Below, piece by piece: positions 29,087 through 38,164 of a stretch of DNA of 64,000 nucleotides (position 1 is its first letter; each line of letters starts with the position of its first letter). The position numbers and the translations under genes were made by a program. The stretch is from Halobacterium sp. DL1. Its GTDB lineage: Archaea > Halobacteriota > Halobacteria > Halobacteriales > Halobacteriaceae. The notes beneath the pieces are model-generated. The model did no database searches, was not told the origin of the DNA, and saw nothing but the letters and a program-made list of their open reading frames with translations. Where the stretch lies: assembly GCA_000230955.3 (NCBI GenBank), contig CP007060.1, positions 186,001 through 250,000 of the forward strand, in the 5' to 3' direction.

Positions 29087-31093
29087 ATGACAGAAACACC
29101 GTCCGACGGCACCGACAGCACCGACCTCGACCCGGAGGCGGTCGTCGAGCGACACGAGCGCCAGATCGAGGACCTCCTCGCCGAGGTCGACGAACCGACC
29201 CCGCGCGACGACGACTCGCCGACGCTCGAGCTCGCTGGCCTGGAGCTCAACCGCCGGGACTTCGTGAAGGCCGGCGTCGCGACCGGCGCGATGGCCGGGC
29301 TCGCGGGCTGTTCCGGCGACATCATCAATCGCGGTGGCTCCGGTGGGGGCTCCGGCGGTGGGAGCAAGAGCGGGTCGGCGCCCGACCACAAGGTCCCGCC
29401 GGGCGAACACGACGAGTACTACGGCTTCTGGTCGGGCGGCCAGTCCGGCGAGATCCGCGTCGTCGGCATCCCGTCGATGCGTGAACTGATGCGCATCCCG
29501 GTGTTCAACAAGGAGGCCTCCCGCGGCTACGGCTTCGACGACGAGACCAGGGAGATGCTGGAGGGCGCCGGCGACTACACGTGGGGTGACAACCACCACC
29601 CCGTGCTCTCCGAGACGGACGGCGACTACGACGGCGAGTACCTCTGGGTGAACGACAAGGCCAACGGCCGCATCGCCCGGGTGAGCCTGAAGTACTTCGA
29701 GACGGACGCCATCACGGACGTCCCGAACGTCCAGTCCGTCCACGGCTGCGCCGTCCAGAGTCCCGACACGGGCTACATCTTCGGCAACGGGGAGTTCCGC
29801 GTGCCGCTGCCGAACGACGGCCGCGACGTCCACAGCCCCGAGAACTACGCGTCGCTGTTCTCGGCGGTCAACCCCGAGACGATGGAGACGGAGTGGCAGG
29901 TGAGAGTTGACGGCAACCTCGACATCGTCGACACCGACAAGGACGGCCGCTGGGCCATCGCGTCGGCGTACAACTCCGAGGAGGCCACGGAGGCCTCCGG
30001 GATGACCCACGACGACCGCGACTTCGTGAAGGCGTTCGACGTCCCTCGTATCGAGAAGGCCGTCGAGGCCGGCGAGTACGAGGAGGTCAACGGCGTCCCC
30101 GTCGTCGACGGGACCAAGGACAGCCCGCTGAACAGCGGCGGTAGCCCCATCGTGCGGTATATCCCGACGCCGAAGAGCCCGCACTGCGTCGAGGTCGGGC
30201 CGAACGGGAAGTACGCGTTCATCGCCGGGAAGCTGTCGCCGACAGTGACGATGCTCGACATCGAGGCGCTCGACTCCTCGAGTGACCCCGACGACGTCGT
30301 CGCCGGCCGCCCGAAGGTCGGCCTCGGGCCGCTGCACACGACCTTCGACGGGAACGGCCACGCGTACACGTCGCTGTTCATCGACTCGCAGGCCGTCAAG
30401 TGGGACATCGAGGCGGCCGTCGACGCGGACGCGGGCTCGACGGACCCGGTGATGGAGAAGGTCGACGTCCACTACAATCCGGGCCACATCCAGGCCGTCG
30501 AGGCGATGACCACCGACCCGGACGGCGAGTGGCTGGTCAGCCTCAACAAGCTCTCGAAGGACCGGTTCCTGCCGGTCGGCCCGATCCACCCGGACAACGA
30601 CCAGCTCATCCACATCGGGCAGGGCGAGACGGAGATGGAGGTCGTGGCCGACCACCCGGCCTACCCCGAGCCCCACGACTGCGTGTTCGCCCACCGGGAC
30701 AAACTCGACCCCGCGACGACGTACGACAAGGCCGACTACGAGGGCGAGAAGCCGTTCGTCAAGCAGTCCGACTCGGGCATCGAGCGCACGGGCGAGCGCT
30801 CCGTCGACGTGAAGATGTCCTCGATGCGGTCGGAGTTCGGCCTCAAGGAGTTCACGGTGACGGAGGGCGACGAGGTCACGTTCACCGTCACGAACATCGA
30901 GGGTGTGCGCGACATCATCCACGGCGTCGCCATCCCCGAGTACGACATCCACCTCGCCATCGCGCCCCAGGACACCCGGGAGGTCACGTTCACCGCGGAC
31001 GAGCCCGGCGTGTACTGGTTCTACTGCACGTACTTCTGCAGCGCGCTCCACCTGGAGATGCGCTCGCGGATGATCGTGGAACCGCGCGAGTAG
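29087..31093 (+). CDS. nosZ: Nitrous-oxide reductase, lipoprotein type
   Basis: A 668-residue copper enzyme that reduces N2O to N2 outside the membrane. The Tat motif NRRDFVKAG is at residues 55-63, preceded by an unusual 54-residue charged, helical N-terminal extension. A lipobox-like GLAGC gives Cys 75, so the enzyme may be lipid-anchored. The CuZ propeller contains GDNHHP and VHGCAVQ, among others. The C-terminal cupredoxin domain has the CuA site CTYFCSALHLEM (about residues 647-658), preceded by DIIHGVAIPEY. All key copper residues that I checked are present. Confidence 0.95.
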   Translation: MTETPSDGTDSTDLDPEAVVERHERQIEDLLAEVDEPTPRDDDSPTLELAGLELNRRDFVKAGVATGAMAGLAGCSGDIINRGGSGGGSGGGSKSGSAPDHKVPPGEHDEYYGFWSGGQSGEIRVVGIPSMRELMRIPVFNKEASRGYGFDDETREMLEGAGDYTWGDNHHPVLSETDGDYDGEYLWVNDKANGRIARVSLKYFETDAITDVPNVQSVHGCAVQSPDTGYIFGNGEFRVPLPNDGRDVHSPENYASLFSAVNPETMETEWQVRVDGNLDIVDTDKDGRWAIASAYNSEEATEASGMTHDDRDFVKAFDVPRIEKAVEAGEYEEVNGVPVVDGTKDSPLNSGGSPIVRYIPTPKSPHCVEVGPNGKYAFIAGKLSPTVTMLDIEALDSSSDPDDVVAGRPKVGLGPLHTTFDGNGHAYTSLFIDSQAVKWDIEAAVDADAGSTDPVMEKVDVHYNPGHIQAVEAMTTDPDGEWLVSLNKLSKDRFLPVGPIHPDNDQLIHIGQGETEMEVVADHPAYPEPHDCVFAHRDKLDPATTYDKADYEGEKPFVKQSDSGIERTGERSVDVKMSSMRSEFGLKEFTVTEGDEVTFTVTNIEGVRDIIHGVAIPEYDIHLAIAPQDTREVTFTADEPGVYWFYCTYFCSALHLEMRSRMIVEPRE

Positions 31094-31285
31094 CGACGAC
31101 GAACGACCAGTAGTCGGCCAGGGCGACCGACTCGGACGCCGGCCGCGGTCGGCCGGCACCGACGACGACCGGCGGTCGTGCGGGGTGCGAGTGGGGCGGC
31201 GTGTCAGTATCTGGCGTCGCTCCGCCCGCGGCCCGCGCGGCCGACACCGGTGGTTCGTCACGACGGACCCCGGCCAGGTGACACC

Positions 31286-32035
31286 ATGGACTACGAATTC
31301 CCAGGCACGTCGGCGTTCGCACAACTGCGCCGTGGGCTCCCGGTGGTAGCGGCAGTGCTGTTCGTCGCCGCGCTGCTGTTCCCCATGTGGCGCATCGAGG
31401 TACACGCCGTCCAGTACCCGAGCACGGTCCTCGAGCTCCAGCTCTACGCCTATCCGCGCATCACGGGCGACTACGTGGAGATGGCGAACCTCAACAAGTA
31501 CATCGGCTTCTACTACCCCGACCCGGTCTACTGGCAGCCGAACTTCGAGCCACACCCCCGGGCCATCGACGTGCCCGAGTGGTCGCTGGGTCCGCTGGCG
31601 TTCGTCGTCGTCTCGGCGTGCAGCCTCTTCGTCGCGCTCGCGCCCGACGTGCGGCGACTCAAGCGCGGACTCGTCGCGCAGTTCGCGGGGACGGCGGTCG
31701 TGTTCGGCGTGCTGCTCGCCGACATCCAGTACCGTCTCTACCAGGCGGGACACACGCTCGACCCGGACGCGCCGGTGATGGGCGTCGACGGGTTCACGCC
31801 GCCGCTGTGGGGGCGCTACGACGTGGCGAACATCACGAGCTACTCCCGGTTCGGGACGGGCGCGTACCTCTCGGTACTCGCCGTCGCCCTGCTCGCCGTC
31901 GCGTTCTACTACCGCGACCGCGACACCACGTTCGGCGACCTCGCGGCCGCCGCGAAGCGCCGAATCGGCGCGGGCGATGGGGGCGACGAGCCGGACGACG
32001 ACCCCGTGCGCGCCGACGAGACGGGTGGGAGGTGA
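31286..32035 (+). CDS. Nos-cluster membrane protein of unknown function
   Basis: A 249-residue protein with about four membrane helices. The first is VVAAVLFVAALLFPMW, and the next follow the motif-rich external loop YPRITGDYVEMANLNKYIGFYYPDPVYWQP. Its place between nosZ and nosD resembles the membrane protein (NosB) found in non-proteobacterial (clade II) nos clusters. It could anchor the complex or pass electrons from quinol. It lacks heme-binding CxxCH motifs. The start is ATG 31286; the 190 bases before it hold no gene that I can see. Confidence 0.75.
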   Translation: MDYEFPGTSAFAQLRRGLPVVAAVLFVAALLFPMWRIEVHAVQYPSTVLELQLYAYPRITGDYVEMANLNKYIGFYYPDPVYWQPNFEPHPRAIDVPEWSLGPLAFVVVSACSLFVALAPDVRRLKRGLVAQFAGTAVVFGVLLADIQYRLYQAGHTLDPDAPVMGVDGFTPPLWGRYDVANITSYSRFGTGAYLSVLAVALLAVAFYYRDRDTTFGDLAAAAKRRIGAGDGGDEPDDDPVRADETGGR

Positions 32036-32041
32036 CCGCCC

Positions 32042-33421
32042 GTGCGTGACCGACGCGTCGAGCGCTGGTTCGCGGTCGCGGCCGCCGTGCTGCTCGTCGT
32101 GAGTGTCGGCGCCGTCGTCGCCACGCCGGCGGAGAACCCCAGCCGGGACCAGACCGTCGACTTCGACGCGTCGGTCCCCGCGGAGTACGAGTTCGCCGCC
32201 CCACCGGCCGACGGCCACGCGACCGTCGACGACCAGCGCTACGACACCCTCGACGGCGCGCTCGCCGCCGCCGCTCCCGGCGACACCGTCCGCGTGACGG
32301 GCACCGTCGAGGGCCCGGTGACCCTCGACACCCCCGGCGTCACCGTCGTCGGCACCTCTCCCTCGGAGTCGGTCGTCCGCGGACAGGGCGAGGGGACGGT
32401 GCTGACGGTGAACGCCAGCGACGTGACCGTCCGCGACGTCTGGGTCACGGACGCTGGCTACAGCACCACCGACAACGACGCCGCCGTCTGGGTGGCCGGT
32501 GCGAATGCGACCGTGGACGGCGTCCGCGTCACGAACACCACGTTCGGCGTCTGGGTCGACGGCGCGTCCGGGGCCACGATTCGCGACTCGGCCATCGTCG
32601 GCCGGGAGTCGATCGCCCGGCTCTCGGACCGCGGCAACGGCATCCAGCTCTGGGAGGCCGACGGCGCCGTCGTCGCCAACAACACCATCACAGACGCCCG
32701 CGACGGCATCTACTTCTCCTGGAGCACGGACGTGCTCGCGCGGAACAACACGATGTGGGACCTCCGCTACGGCGTCCACTACATGTACTCCGACCACAAC
32801 CGCCTGGCGAACAACACCGCGTTCGACAACGACGTCGGCTACGCGCTGATGGTCTCCGACGACATCGACGTCGTCGACAACGTCGCCGTCAACAACTCGG
32901 GGACCAGCGGGCACGGCGTCCTCCTGAAGGAGGTCGACCACTCACGCGTCGCCCGCAACGACCTGGTCGGCAACGGCAACGGGCTGTTCGTCTACAACTC
33001 CATGGACAACGACGTCGTGGACAACCTCGTGCTCGCCAACGACGTCGGCGTCCACCTCACCGCGGGGAGTACCGACGCCCGCGCCAGCGGCAACTCCTTC
33101 GTCGACAACGGCGACGCGATGAAGGCCGTCCTCGGCGAGCAGGTCGCCTGGAACGGCAGCGACCGCGGGAACTACTGGGACGGCGCCCGGCCCGTGGACG
33201 TCGACCACGACGGCGTCAGCGAGGTCCGGTTCCAGGCGACCGGCGTGCTCGACGAGATGAGTCACAGACAGCCGGAGGTGGAGGTGTTCGCGTCGAGTCC
33301 CGCCTTCGACGCGGTGCGACTGGCGACGCGCTCCGTGCCGCTGCTCGAGACACCGGGCGTCGTCGACCACCACCCCCTGGCGAGACCGGCACACGACGAC
33401 TGGAGGCGATACTATGAGTGA
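32042..33421 (+). CDS. nosD: Copper-maturation protein NosD
   Basis: A 459-residue exported protein starting with GTG 32042. Its signal-like segment (FAVAAAVLLVVSVGAVVATPA) precedes a right-handed beta-helix built of parallel repeats (DGIYFSWSTDVLARNNTMWDLRYGVHYMYSDHNRLANNTAFDN and others, residues 70-370). This is the CASH/NosD fold. NosD works with the NosFY ABC transporter to supply the sulfur and copper of the CuZ centre. It overlaps nosF by 8 bases. Confidence 0.92.
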   Translation: MRDRRVERWFAVAAAVLLVVSVGAVVATPAENPSRDQTVDFDASVPAEYEFAAPPADGHATVDDQRYDTLDGALAAAAPGDTVRVTGTVEGPVTLDTPGVTVVGTSPSESVVRGQGEGTVLTVNASDVTVRDVWVTDAGYSTTDNDAAVWVAGANATVDGVRVTNTTFGVWVDGASGATIRDSAIVGRESIARLSDRGNGIQLWEADGAVVANNTITDARDGIYFSWSTDVLARNNTMWDLRYGVHYMYSDHNRLANNTAFDNDVGYALMVSDDIDVVDNVAVNNSGTSGHGVLLKEVDHSRVARNDLVGNGNGLFVYNSMDNDVVDNLVLANDVGVHLTAGSTDARASGNSFVDNGDAMKAVLGEQVAWNGSDRGNYWDGARPVDVDHDGVSEVRFQATGVLDEMSHRQPEVEVFASSPAFDAVRLATRSVPLLETPGVVDHHPLARPAHDDWRRYYE

Positions 33422-34367
33422 AATCGAAATCAGCGACGTGGAGAAACGCTACGGCACCGTCACCGCCCTCGACGGCGTCTCCCTCACCGTCGACCGCGGG
33501 GAGACGTTCGGCCTCGTCGGCCGCAACGGGGCCGGCAAGACGACGCTGTTCAAGATGCTCGTCGGCCACGCGACGCCGGACGCCGGCAGCGTCTCGGTCG
33601 GCGGGCTCTCGCCGACGGCGGGCACCGCGCTTCGCGAGCGCGTCGGCTACCTCCCCGAGCAGGCCGGCTTCCCGCCGTCGTTCACGGGACGGGAGGTGCT
33701 CGGGTTCCACGCCCGCGTCCGCGACGTCCCCGGCGACGTCCGCGACCAGCGCGTCCAGCGCGTGCTCCAGACCGTGGGGCTCGCGGACGCCGCCGACCGC
33801 CACGTCGGGGGGTACTCCAACGGGATGAACCGACGGCTCGGGCTCGCGACCACGCTCGTCGGCAACCCCGCGGTGCTCCTGCTGGACGAACCGACCGCCG
33901 GCCTCGACCCCGCGGGCGTCGCCGACTTCCACGACATCGTGGAGACGCTCTCCCGGGAGACCGACGTCACCATCGTCGTCACCTCCCACGTGCTCGGCGA
34001 GATCGAACGCCTCTGCGACCGCGTCGCCATCCTCGACGAGGGACGGGTCACCGTGGAGGGCGACGTCACCGACCTCCGGCGGTCCGCCGGCGACACCGTC
34101 TCCGTGGTCGCGACGGTCGAGGACGCCGAGGGCGCCGCCGACTACCTGGCAGACAGCGCGGGCGTCGTCGCCGTCGCCGCGGACCCGCCACAGGTCCGCC
34201 TGGAGTGCGAGCGCGCCGCCGTCTTCGACGTGCTCGACGACCTGCGGAACGCCGCCGAGGTGGCGGACGTCGAGGTCGCCGAGCCGGGCCTCGACGCCGT
34301 GTTCCGGGACGCGGTCGCCGCAGGACGCGGTGTCGACTTCGGACTCGCCGGAGGTGAGCGCCGATGA
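33414..34367 (+). CDS. nosF: ABC transporter ATPase NosF
   Basis: A 317-residue ABC ATPase. Walker A is GRNGAGKTT (about residue 38), the signature is in GGYSNGMNRRLGLA, Walker B is VLLLDEPTAGLD and the H-loop is VVTSHVLGE. A C-terminal extension of about 90 residues follows, as in NosF-type exporters. It pairs with NosY. The start overlaps nosD and the end overlaps nosY by 4 bases. Confidence 0.93.
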   Translation: MSEIEISDVEKRYGTVTALDGVSLTVDRGETFGLVGRNGAGKTTLFKMLVGHATPDAGSVSVGGLSPTAGTALRERVGYLPEQAGFPPSFTGREVLGFHARVRDVPGDVRDQRVQRVLQTVGLADAADRHVGGYSNGMNRRLGLATTLVGNPAVLLLDEPTAGLDPAGVADFHDIVETLSRETDVTIVVTSHVLGEIERLCDRVAILDEGRVTVEGDVTDLRRSAGDTVSVVATVEDAEGAADYLADSAGVVAVAADPPQVRLECERAAVFDVLDDLRNAAEVADVEVAEPGLDAVFRDAVAAGRGVDFGLAGGERR

Positions 34368-35278
34368 GCGACGACGAGCCCGCTACCGACGGCAGCGGCG
34401 TTACGACCGCCGGCGTCGAACTCGGACTCGAGACCGAGGCCCGGACCGGCACCGGGTCGGTGTCGGCGCTCCGCGCGGCCGCCGTCGACACCGGTCTCGT
34501 CGCCGTCAGGGAGTACCGTCTCGCGGTCCGGCGGCGCTGGGCGCTCGGCGTCGCGGTGCTGTTCGCGCTGTTCTCGGTCGCGCTCGTCTTCCTCGGCGGC
34601 TCCGCGGTCGGCCCCACGCGGGTGGCCGCCGTTCTCGCGAGCTTCGCGCAGCTCGGCGTCTACGTCGTGCCGCTGGCCGCGCTCGCGGTCGGCTTCGACA
34701 CCATCGTCGGCGCCGACGAGAGCGGCTCCCTGGAGATGCTGCTCGCGCTCCCGCTGTCGAACGCCGCCGTCGTCGTCGGGACGTATCTCGGGCGGGCGGC
34801 CGCGCTCGGCGGCGGGATGCTCGTCGGCTTCGCCGTCGGTGGCGCGCTCCTCGTCCGGTTCGCTGGCGTCGGCGTGGTCGGCTCGTACGCGAGCGTCGTC
34901 CTCACGGCAGTCGCCACTGCGCTCGCGTTCCTCGGAGTGAGCGTCCTCGCGTCCACGCTCGCCAGCGAGAAGACCCACGCGCTCGGCGCCGCGCTCGCCG
35001 CGTGGGTGTGGTTCGTGCTCGTCCACGACCTCGTCGCGCTCGGCCTCGTCGCGACCCTCGACCTCCCCGAGTGGGTCGTCGGCGCCGCCGTGCTCGCGAA
35101 CCCCGCGGACCTCTTCCGCGTGTTCGTGCTGCGCGGCGTCTCCACCACAGCCGGGGGCATCGCGGGCGTGCTCACCGGCACCGGCCTGACGACGCCCGTC
35201 CTGCTCGCCGCGCTCGCAGCCTGGATCGTCCTGCCCGTCGCCGGCGCGGTGCTCGCGTTCCGCCGCCGGTCGGTCTGA
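34364..35278 (+). CDS. nosY: ABC permease NosY
   Basis: A 304-residue integral membrane protein with about six helices (for example ALGVAVLFALFSVALVFLGG, FAQLGVYVVPLAALAVGF, SVVLTAVATALAFLGVSVLA). SGSLEMLLALPLSNAAVVVG is the coupling helix region typical of ABC-2 permeases. The first 60 residues are acidic and cytoplasmic. It forms the transmembrane part of the NosDFY complex that assembles CuZ. Confidence 0.92.
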   Translation: MSDDEPATDGSGVTTAGVELGLETEARTGTGSVSALRAAAVDTGLVAVREYRLAVRRRWALGVAVLFALFSVALVFLGGSAVGPTRVAAVLASFAQLGVYVVPLAALAVGFDTIVGADESGSLEMLLALPLSNAAVVVGTYLGRAAALGGGMLVGFAVGGALLVRFAGVGVVGSYASVVLTAVATALAFLGVSVLASTLASEKTHALGAALAAWVWFVLVHDLVALGLVATLDLPEWVVGAAVLANPADLFRVFVLRGVSTTAGGIAGVLTGTGLTTPVLLAALAAWIVLPVAGAVLAFRRRSV

Positions 35279-35306
35279 CCTCCGGCGGCCTGCCGTCTCC
35301 CCGAAT

Positions 35307-35897
35307 ATGACACGATACCCAACTCGTCGCACGTTCGTCGCGACCGGTGTTGCAACGCTCACGACCGCGATCGCCGGCTGTACCGCCCTCGGCGGTGCCT
35401 CCGGGAGTGACGACTCGGGCCCGAAACCGGGCCCTATCGACCTCTCGGGCGGCAAGTCCGACGACCAGGGCGGGATGCTCATCGGCGAGCACTTCGGGCC
35501 GAACGGCCAGGTGTTCTACGCCGACAACAGTCCGGAGGGTCACGACAACCCCGCGTGGTTCCACACGCTCGCCGTCGGCCTGTTCCCGTACCACCTCGCG
35601 CGCGAGCAGCAGGGGTGGACCGCCGAAGCGGTCTACGTGACGGACTACTCGGCGGTGGACTACGACCTCACCGAGCGCAAGGGACAGCAGTACATCAGCA
35701 CGCACACCGCCGCAGACACGTTCGGCGACGCCGAGACGCTGACGTACGTCGCCGGCAGCCGCGTCCACGGCGGCATGGGCACGGAACTCGTCCCGTTCTC
35801 CGACGACAGCGACGCGTCGGCGTTCGTCAGCACCCACGGCGGCCGGACGCTGTCGTTCGACGAGGTCGACCGGGCGTTCCTCCAGTCCTACCGGTAG
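35307..35897 (+). CDS. nosL: Copper chaperone lipoprotein NosL
   Basis: A 196-residue lipoprotein. The Tat motif is PTRRTFVATG and the lipobox is AIAGCT (Cys 24). The NosL domain shows the copper-related GGMLIGEHFGPNGQVFYAD segment, the WFHTLAVGLFPYH region and GSRVHGGMGTELVPFSD with FVSTHGG near the C-terminus. NosL binds Cu(I) outside the cell and loads NosZ. It ends the nos cluster; NosR and NosX are absent here. Confidence 0.9.
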   Translation: MTRYPTRRTFVATGVATLTTAIAGCTALGGASGSDDSGPKPGPIDLSGGKSDDQGGMLIGEHFGPNGQVFYADNSPEGHDNPAWFHTLAVGLFPYHLAREQQGWTAEAVYVTDYSAVDYDLTERKGQQYISTHTAADTFGDAETLTYVAGSRVHGGMGTELVPFSDDSDASAFVSTHGGRTLSFDEVDRAFLQSYR

Positions 35898-35901
35898 CCG
35901 G

Positions 35902-36180
35902 TCACGCCTCCCCGTCCCACGCCGTCACGCGGAACTGGCGGTAGCCGCCGTGGGACGCCTCCAGGGCGCCCATCCACCAGTTCCAGCGCTCCGCGGGCGT
36001 CCCCCGCGGCGCGTCCGAGAGGTGTTCGAGGACCACCTCTGCCGTCAACTCCACGTCGAGGTCACCCTCCAGTTTTCCCGCGTCCACGAGGTCCCCCGCC
36101 GCCCGTGCGACCGTGCGCCGCTCGGCTGCCGTTCCGCCGAACGCCTGTCGCAGGTGCAGCATGAGGACTTCGCGGTCCAT
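35902..36180 (-). CDS. Small conserved haloarchaeal protein
   Basis: A 92-residue acidic helical protein starting MDREVLMLHLRQAFGGTAAERRTVARAAGDLVDAG. It ends WNWWMGALEASHGGYRQFRVTAWDGEA. The GTG at 36189 is possible, but ATG 36180 begins with the conserved-looking MDRE. It converges on nosL with 4 bases between them. No function is recognised. Confidence 0.7.
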   Translation of the reverse strand: MDREVLMLHLRQAFGGTAAERRTVARAAGDLVDAGKLEGDLDVELTAEVVLEHLSDAPRGTPAERWNWWMGALEASHGGYRQFRVTAWDGEA

Positions 36181-36268
36181 CGTCGGCACCTACGATGTCC
36201 CGCGGCTTCAACACTCGGGTGGGGCGATTGGGGTAACGTTACGAGCGTGGACATCCAAGCCCACACCG

Positions 36269-37738
36269 ATGTCCGACCTCGACCTCACCGACGTCGACTG
36301 GACCGCACAGTACATCGACGGCGAGTACGTCGCACCCGACGACGGCGACACCATCTCCGTCGAGGACCCGTCGACGCGCGAGCAGTTCGCCGAGGTGCCC
36401 GCGGGCACCACTGGCGACGTCGACGCCGCCTACGAGGCGGCCGCCGCCGCGCAGGACGAGTGGGCTTCCCGCCCGCCCCAGCAGCGAGCCTCCGTCGTCC
36501 GGACCGCACGCGACCTCCTCAAGGAGAACCGCGACGAGATTCTCGACCTCCTCGCCGCCGAGTCCGGGTCGACGCGCACGAAGGGGATGGCGGAGTTCTA
36601 CACCTCCGTCGGCATCACGGGCGAGGCCGCCTCCTTCCCCACGCGGATGTCCGGCGACCGCCGCGACTCCACGGTCGCGGGCAAGGAGAACATCGTCGTC
36701 CGCGAACCGAAGGGCGTCGTCGGCGTCATCTCCCCGTGGAACTTCCCGCTGAACCTCTCCATCCGCGCCGTCGCCCCCGCCATCGCCACCGGCAACAGCG
36801 TCGTCCTGAAGCCCGCGACGAACACACCCGTCACGGGCGGCCTGCTGCTCGCCAAACTGTTCGAGGCCGCCGGCCTCCCCGAGGGCGTGCTCAACGTCGT
36901 CACCGGCCACGGGTCGGAGGTCGGCGACCGCATCGCCGGCCACCCCGAGGCCGACGTCGTCGCGTTCACTGGCTCCACTGAGGTCGGCAAGCAGGTCGCC
37001 GGCACCGCCGCCACGAACCTCGCGACGCCCGCGATGGAGCTCGGCGGCAACAACGTCCACATCGTCACCGAGGACGCAGACCTCGACCGCGCCATCGACG
37101 GCGGCGTCTTCGGCTCTTTCCTCCACTCCGGGCAGGTCTGCATCTCCGTCAACCGCCACCTCGTCCACGAGGACGTCTACGACGAGTACGTCCACCGACT
37201 CACCGAACGCGCCGAGGAACTCCCGACTGGGACTGCCCACGAACCCCAGACCGTGGTCGGCCCCATCATCGACGAGTCCCAGCGCGACCAGATCCTCGAC
37301 TTCGTCGAGCAGACGGTCGACGCAGGCGCCACCGTCGAAACCGGCGGCGGCCACGACGGCCTCGTCGTCGAACCCACGGTCCTCTCGGACGCCACCAACG
37401 ACATGGCCGCCGCGTGCAACGAGCACTTCGGCCCGGTCGCTCCGGTCATCCCGTTCTCGGACGACGACGAGGCCGTCGAGATGGCCAACTCGACTGACTA
37501 CGGCCTCTCCGGCTCCGTCCACTCGGGCGACGTCGGGCGCGCCCGCGACATCGCCGACCGCATCGACACCGGGATGATTCACATCAACGACCAGCCCATC
37601 AACGACGAACCCCACGTCCCCTTCGGCGGCGTCGGCGACTCCGGCATGGGCCGCTACAACGGCGAAGCGGTTCTCGAAGAGTTCACCGAGCAGAAGTGGA
37701 TCAGCGTGCAGCGCGAGGAGCGGGACTACCCGTTCTGA
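36269..37738 (+). CDS. NAD(P)-dependent aldehyde dehydrogenase
   Basis: A 489-residue enzyme oxidising an aldehyde to a carboxylate. The cofactor-binding PWNFPLNLSIRAVAPAIATGNSVVLKPA is at about residues 155-182. GSTEVGKQVAG follows, then the general base Glu in MELGGNN (about 256), the catalytic Cys in SGQVCISVNRH (about 290) and HFGPVAPVIPF. The substrate cannot be read; semialdehydes are plausible for this subfamily. ATG 36269 is chosen because it yields the family's usual N-terminus; a longer frame overlaps the neighbour. Confidence 0.9.
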   Translation: MSDLDLTDVDWTAQYIDGEYVAPDDGDTISVEDPSTREQFAEVPAGTTGDVDAAYEAAAAAQDEWASRPPQQRASVVRTARDLLKENRDEILDLLAAESGSTRTKGMAEFYTSVGITGEAASFPTRMSGDRRDSTVAGKENIVVREPKGVVGVISPWNFPLNLSIRAVAPAIATGNSVVLKPATNTPVTGGLLLAKLFEAAGLPEGVLNVVTGHGSEVGDRIAGHPEADVVAFTGSTEVGKQVAGTAATNLATPAMELGGNNVHIVTEDADLDRAIDGGVFGSFLHSGQVCISVNRHLVHEDVYDEYVHRLTERAEELPTGTAHEPQTVVGPIIDESQRDQILDFVEQTVDAGATVETGGGHDGLVVEPTVLSDATNDMAAACNEHFGPVAPVIPFSDDDEAVEMANSTDYGLSGSVHSGDVGRARDIADRIDTGMIHINDQPINDEPHVPFGGVGDSGMGRYNGEAVLEEFTEQKWISVQREERDYPF

Positions 37739-37743
37739 CGCAC

Positions 37744-37790
37744 GTTTTACGCTGCGCTCGGCGGCCTCCGGCCGCCTCACTCGGTAAAAC
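37744..37790 (+). terminator. Nested inverted repeat after aldehyde dehydrogenase
   Basis: Outer arms gttttac (37744-37750) and gtaaaac (37784-37790) enclose an inner perfect hairpin ggcggcc-tcc-ggccgcc (37760-37776). The hairpin starts 6 bases after the stop codon. It may end the transcript or be a mobile palindrome; there is no long T run after it. Confidence 0.45.
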
Positions 37791-38164
37791 CTGCACTAAA
37801 AGCACTCCTCCTTCGGTCCGCTTCGCATCCCTCAGTCGTCGGCCTGCGCTCCCTCGCTTCGCTCGTTCGCGCAGTGAACCGCTTCGCTCGGGTCCGTTGG
37901 ACCGCTCGCTTGCGGATGCTGGCCGTTGACGGCTGTTCCACCGCCTGGTTCCTGCGCAGGTTCAAGTACGAGAGCGGGACCAACCCGGACTATGCACTGA
38001 ATTCGGCCGCAGGGCGTCAGCGGTAGTGCGACCATCGCCCTGCGAACCGCCGGGTCGCCTGCTCGCTCCTACCGCCTCGAAGCCGGATTCTCCCGGGAAG
38101 CGCGTCAGCGTCGCTGCTCGGTCGCTTCGACGGGTTTTTGAATAGCGCCCGACTCGTTTCACGC
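37791..38164. other. Gene-free stretch with GCTTCGCTCG-type repeats
   Basis: No convincing gene lies here. The sequence repeats short palindromic words (ctcgcttcgctcgttcgcg at about 37853-37871, accgcttcgctcgggtccgttggaccg at about 37879-37905) like those at 46.5 kb. The middle (ggttcctgcgcaggttcaagtacgagagcggg) has RNA-like pairing but does not fold as a tRNA. The last 35 bases hold the S6e promoter (gtttttgaatagc near 38133). Confidence 0.5.

Noticed and set aside
29072-32941. A 1289-codon open frame on the minus strand
   Set aside because: It lies opposite nosZ, the membrane protein and nosD. High GC leaves antisense frames open, and its product is an improbable Val/Arg/Asp-rich string without motifs.
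37915-38000. Possible tRNA or intron-containing tRNA in the 37.9 kb gap
   Set aside because: A ggttcaagtac T-arm-like string is present, but no acceptor stem, D arm or anticodon stem could be paired around it.
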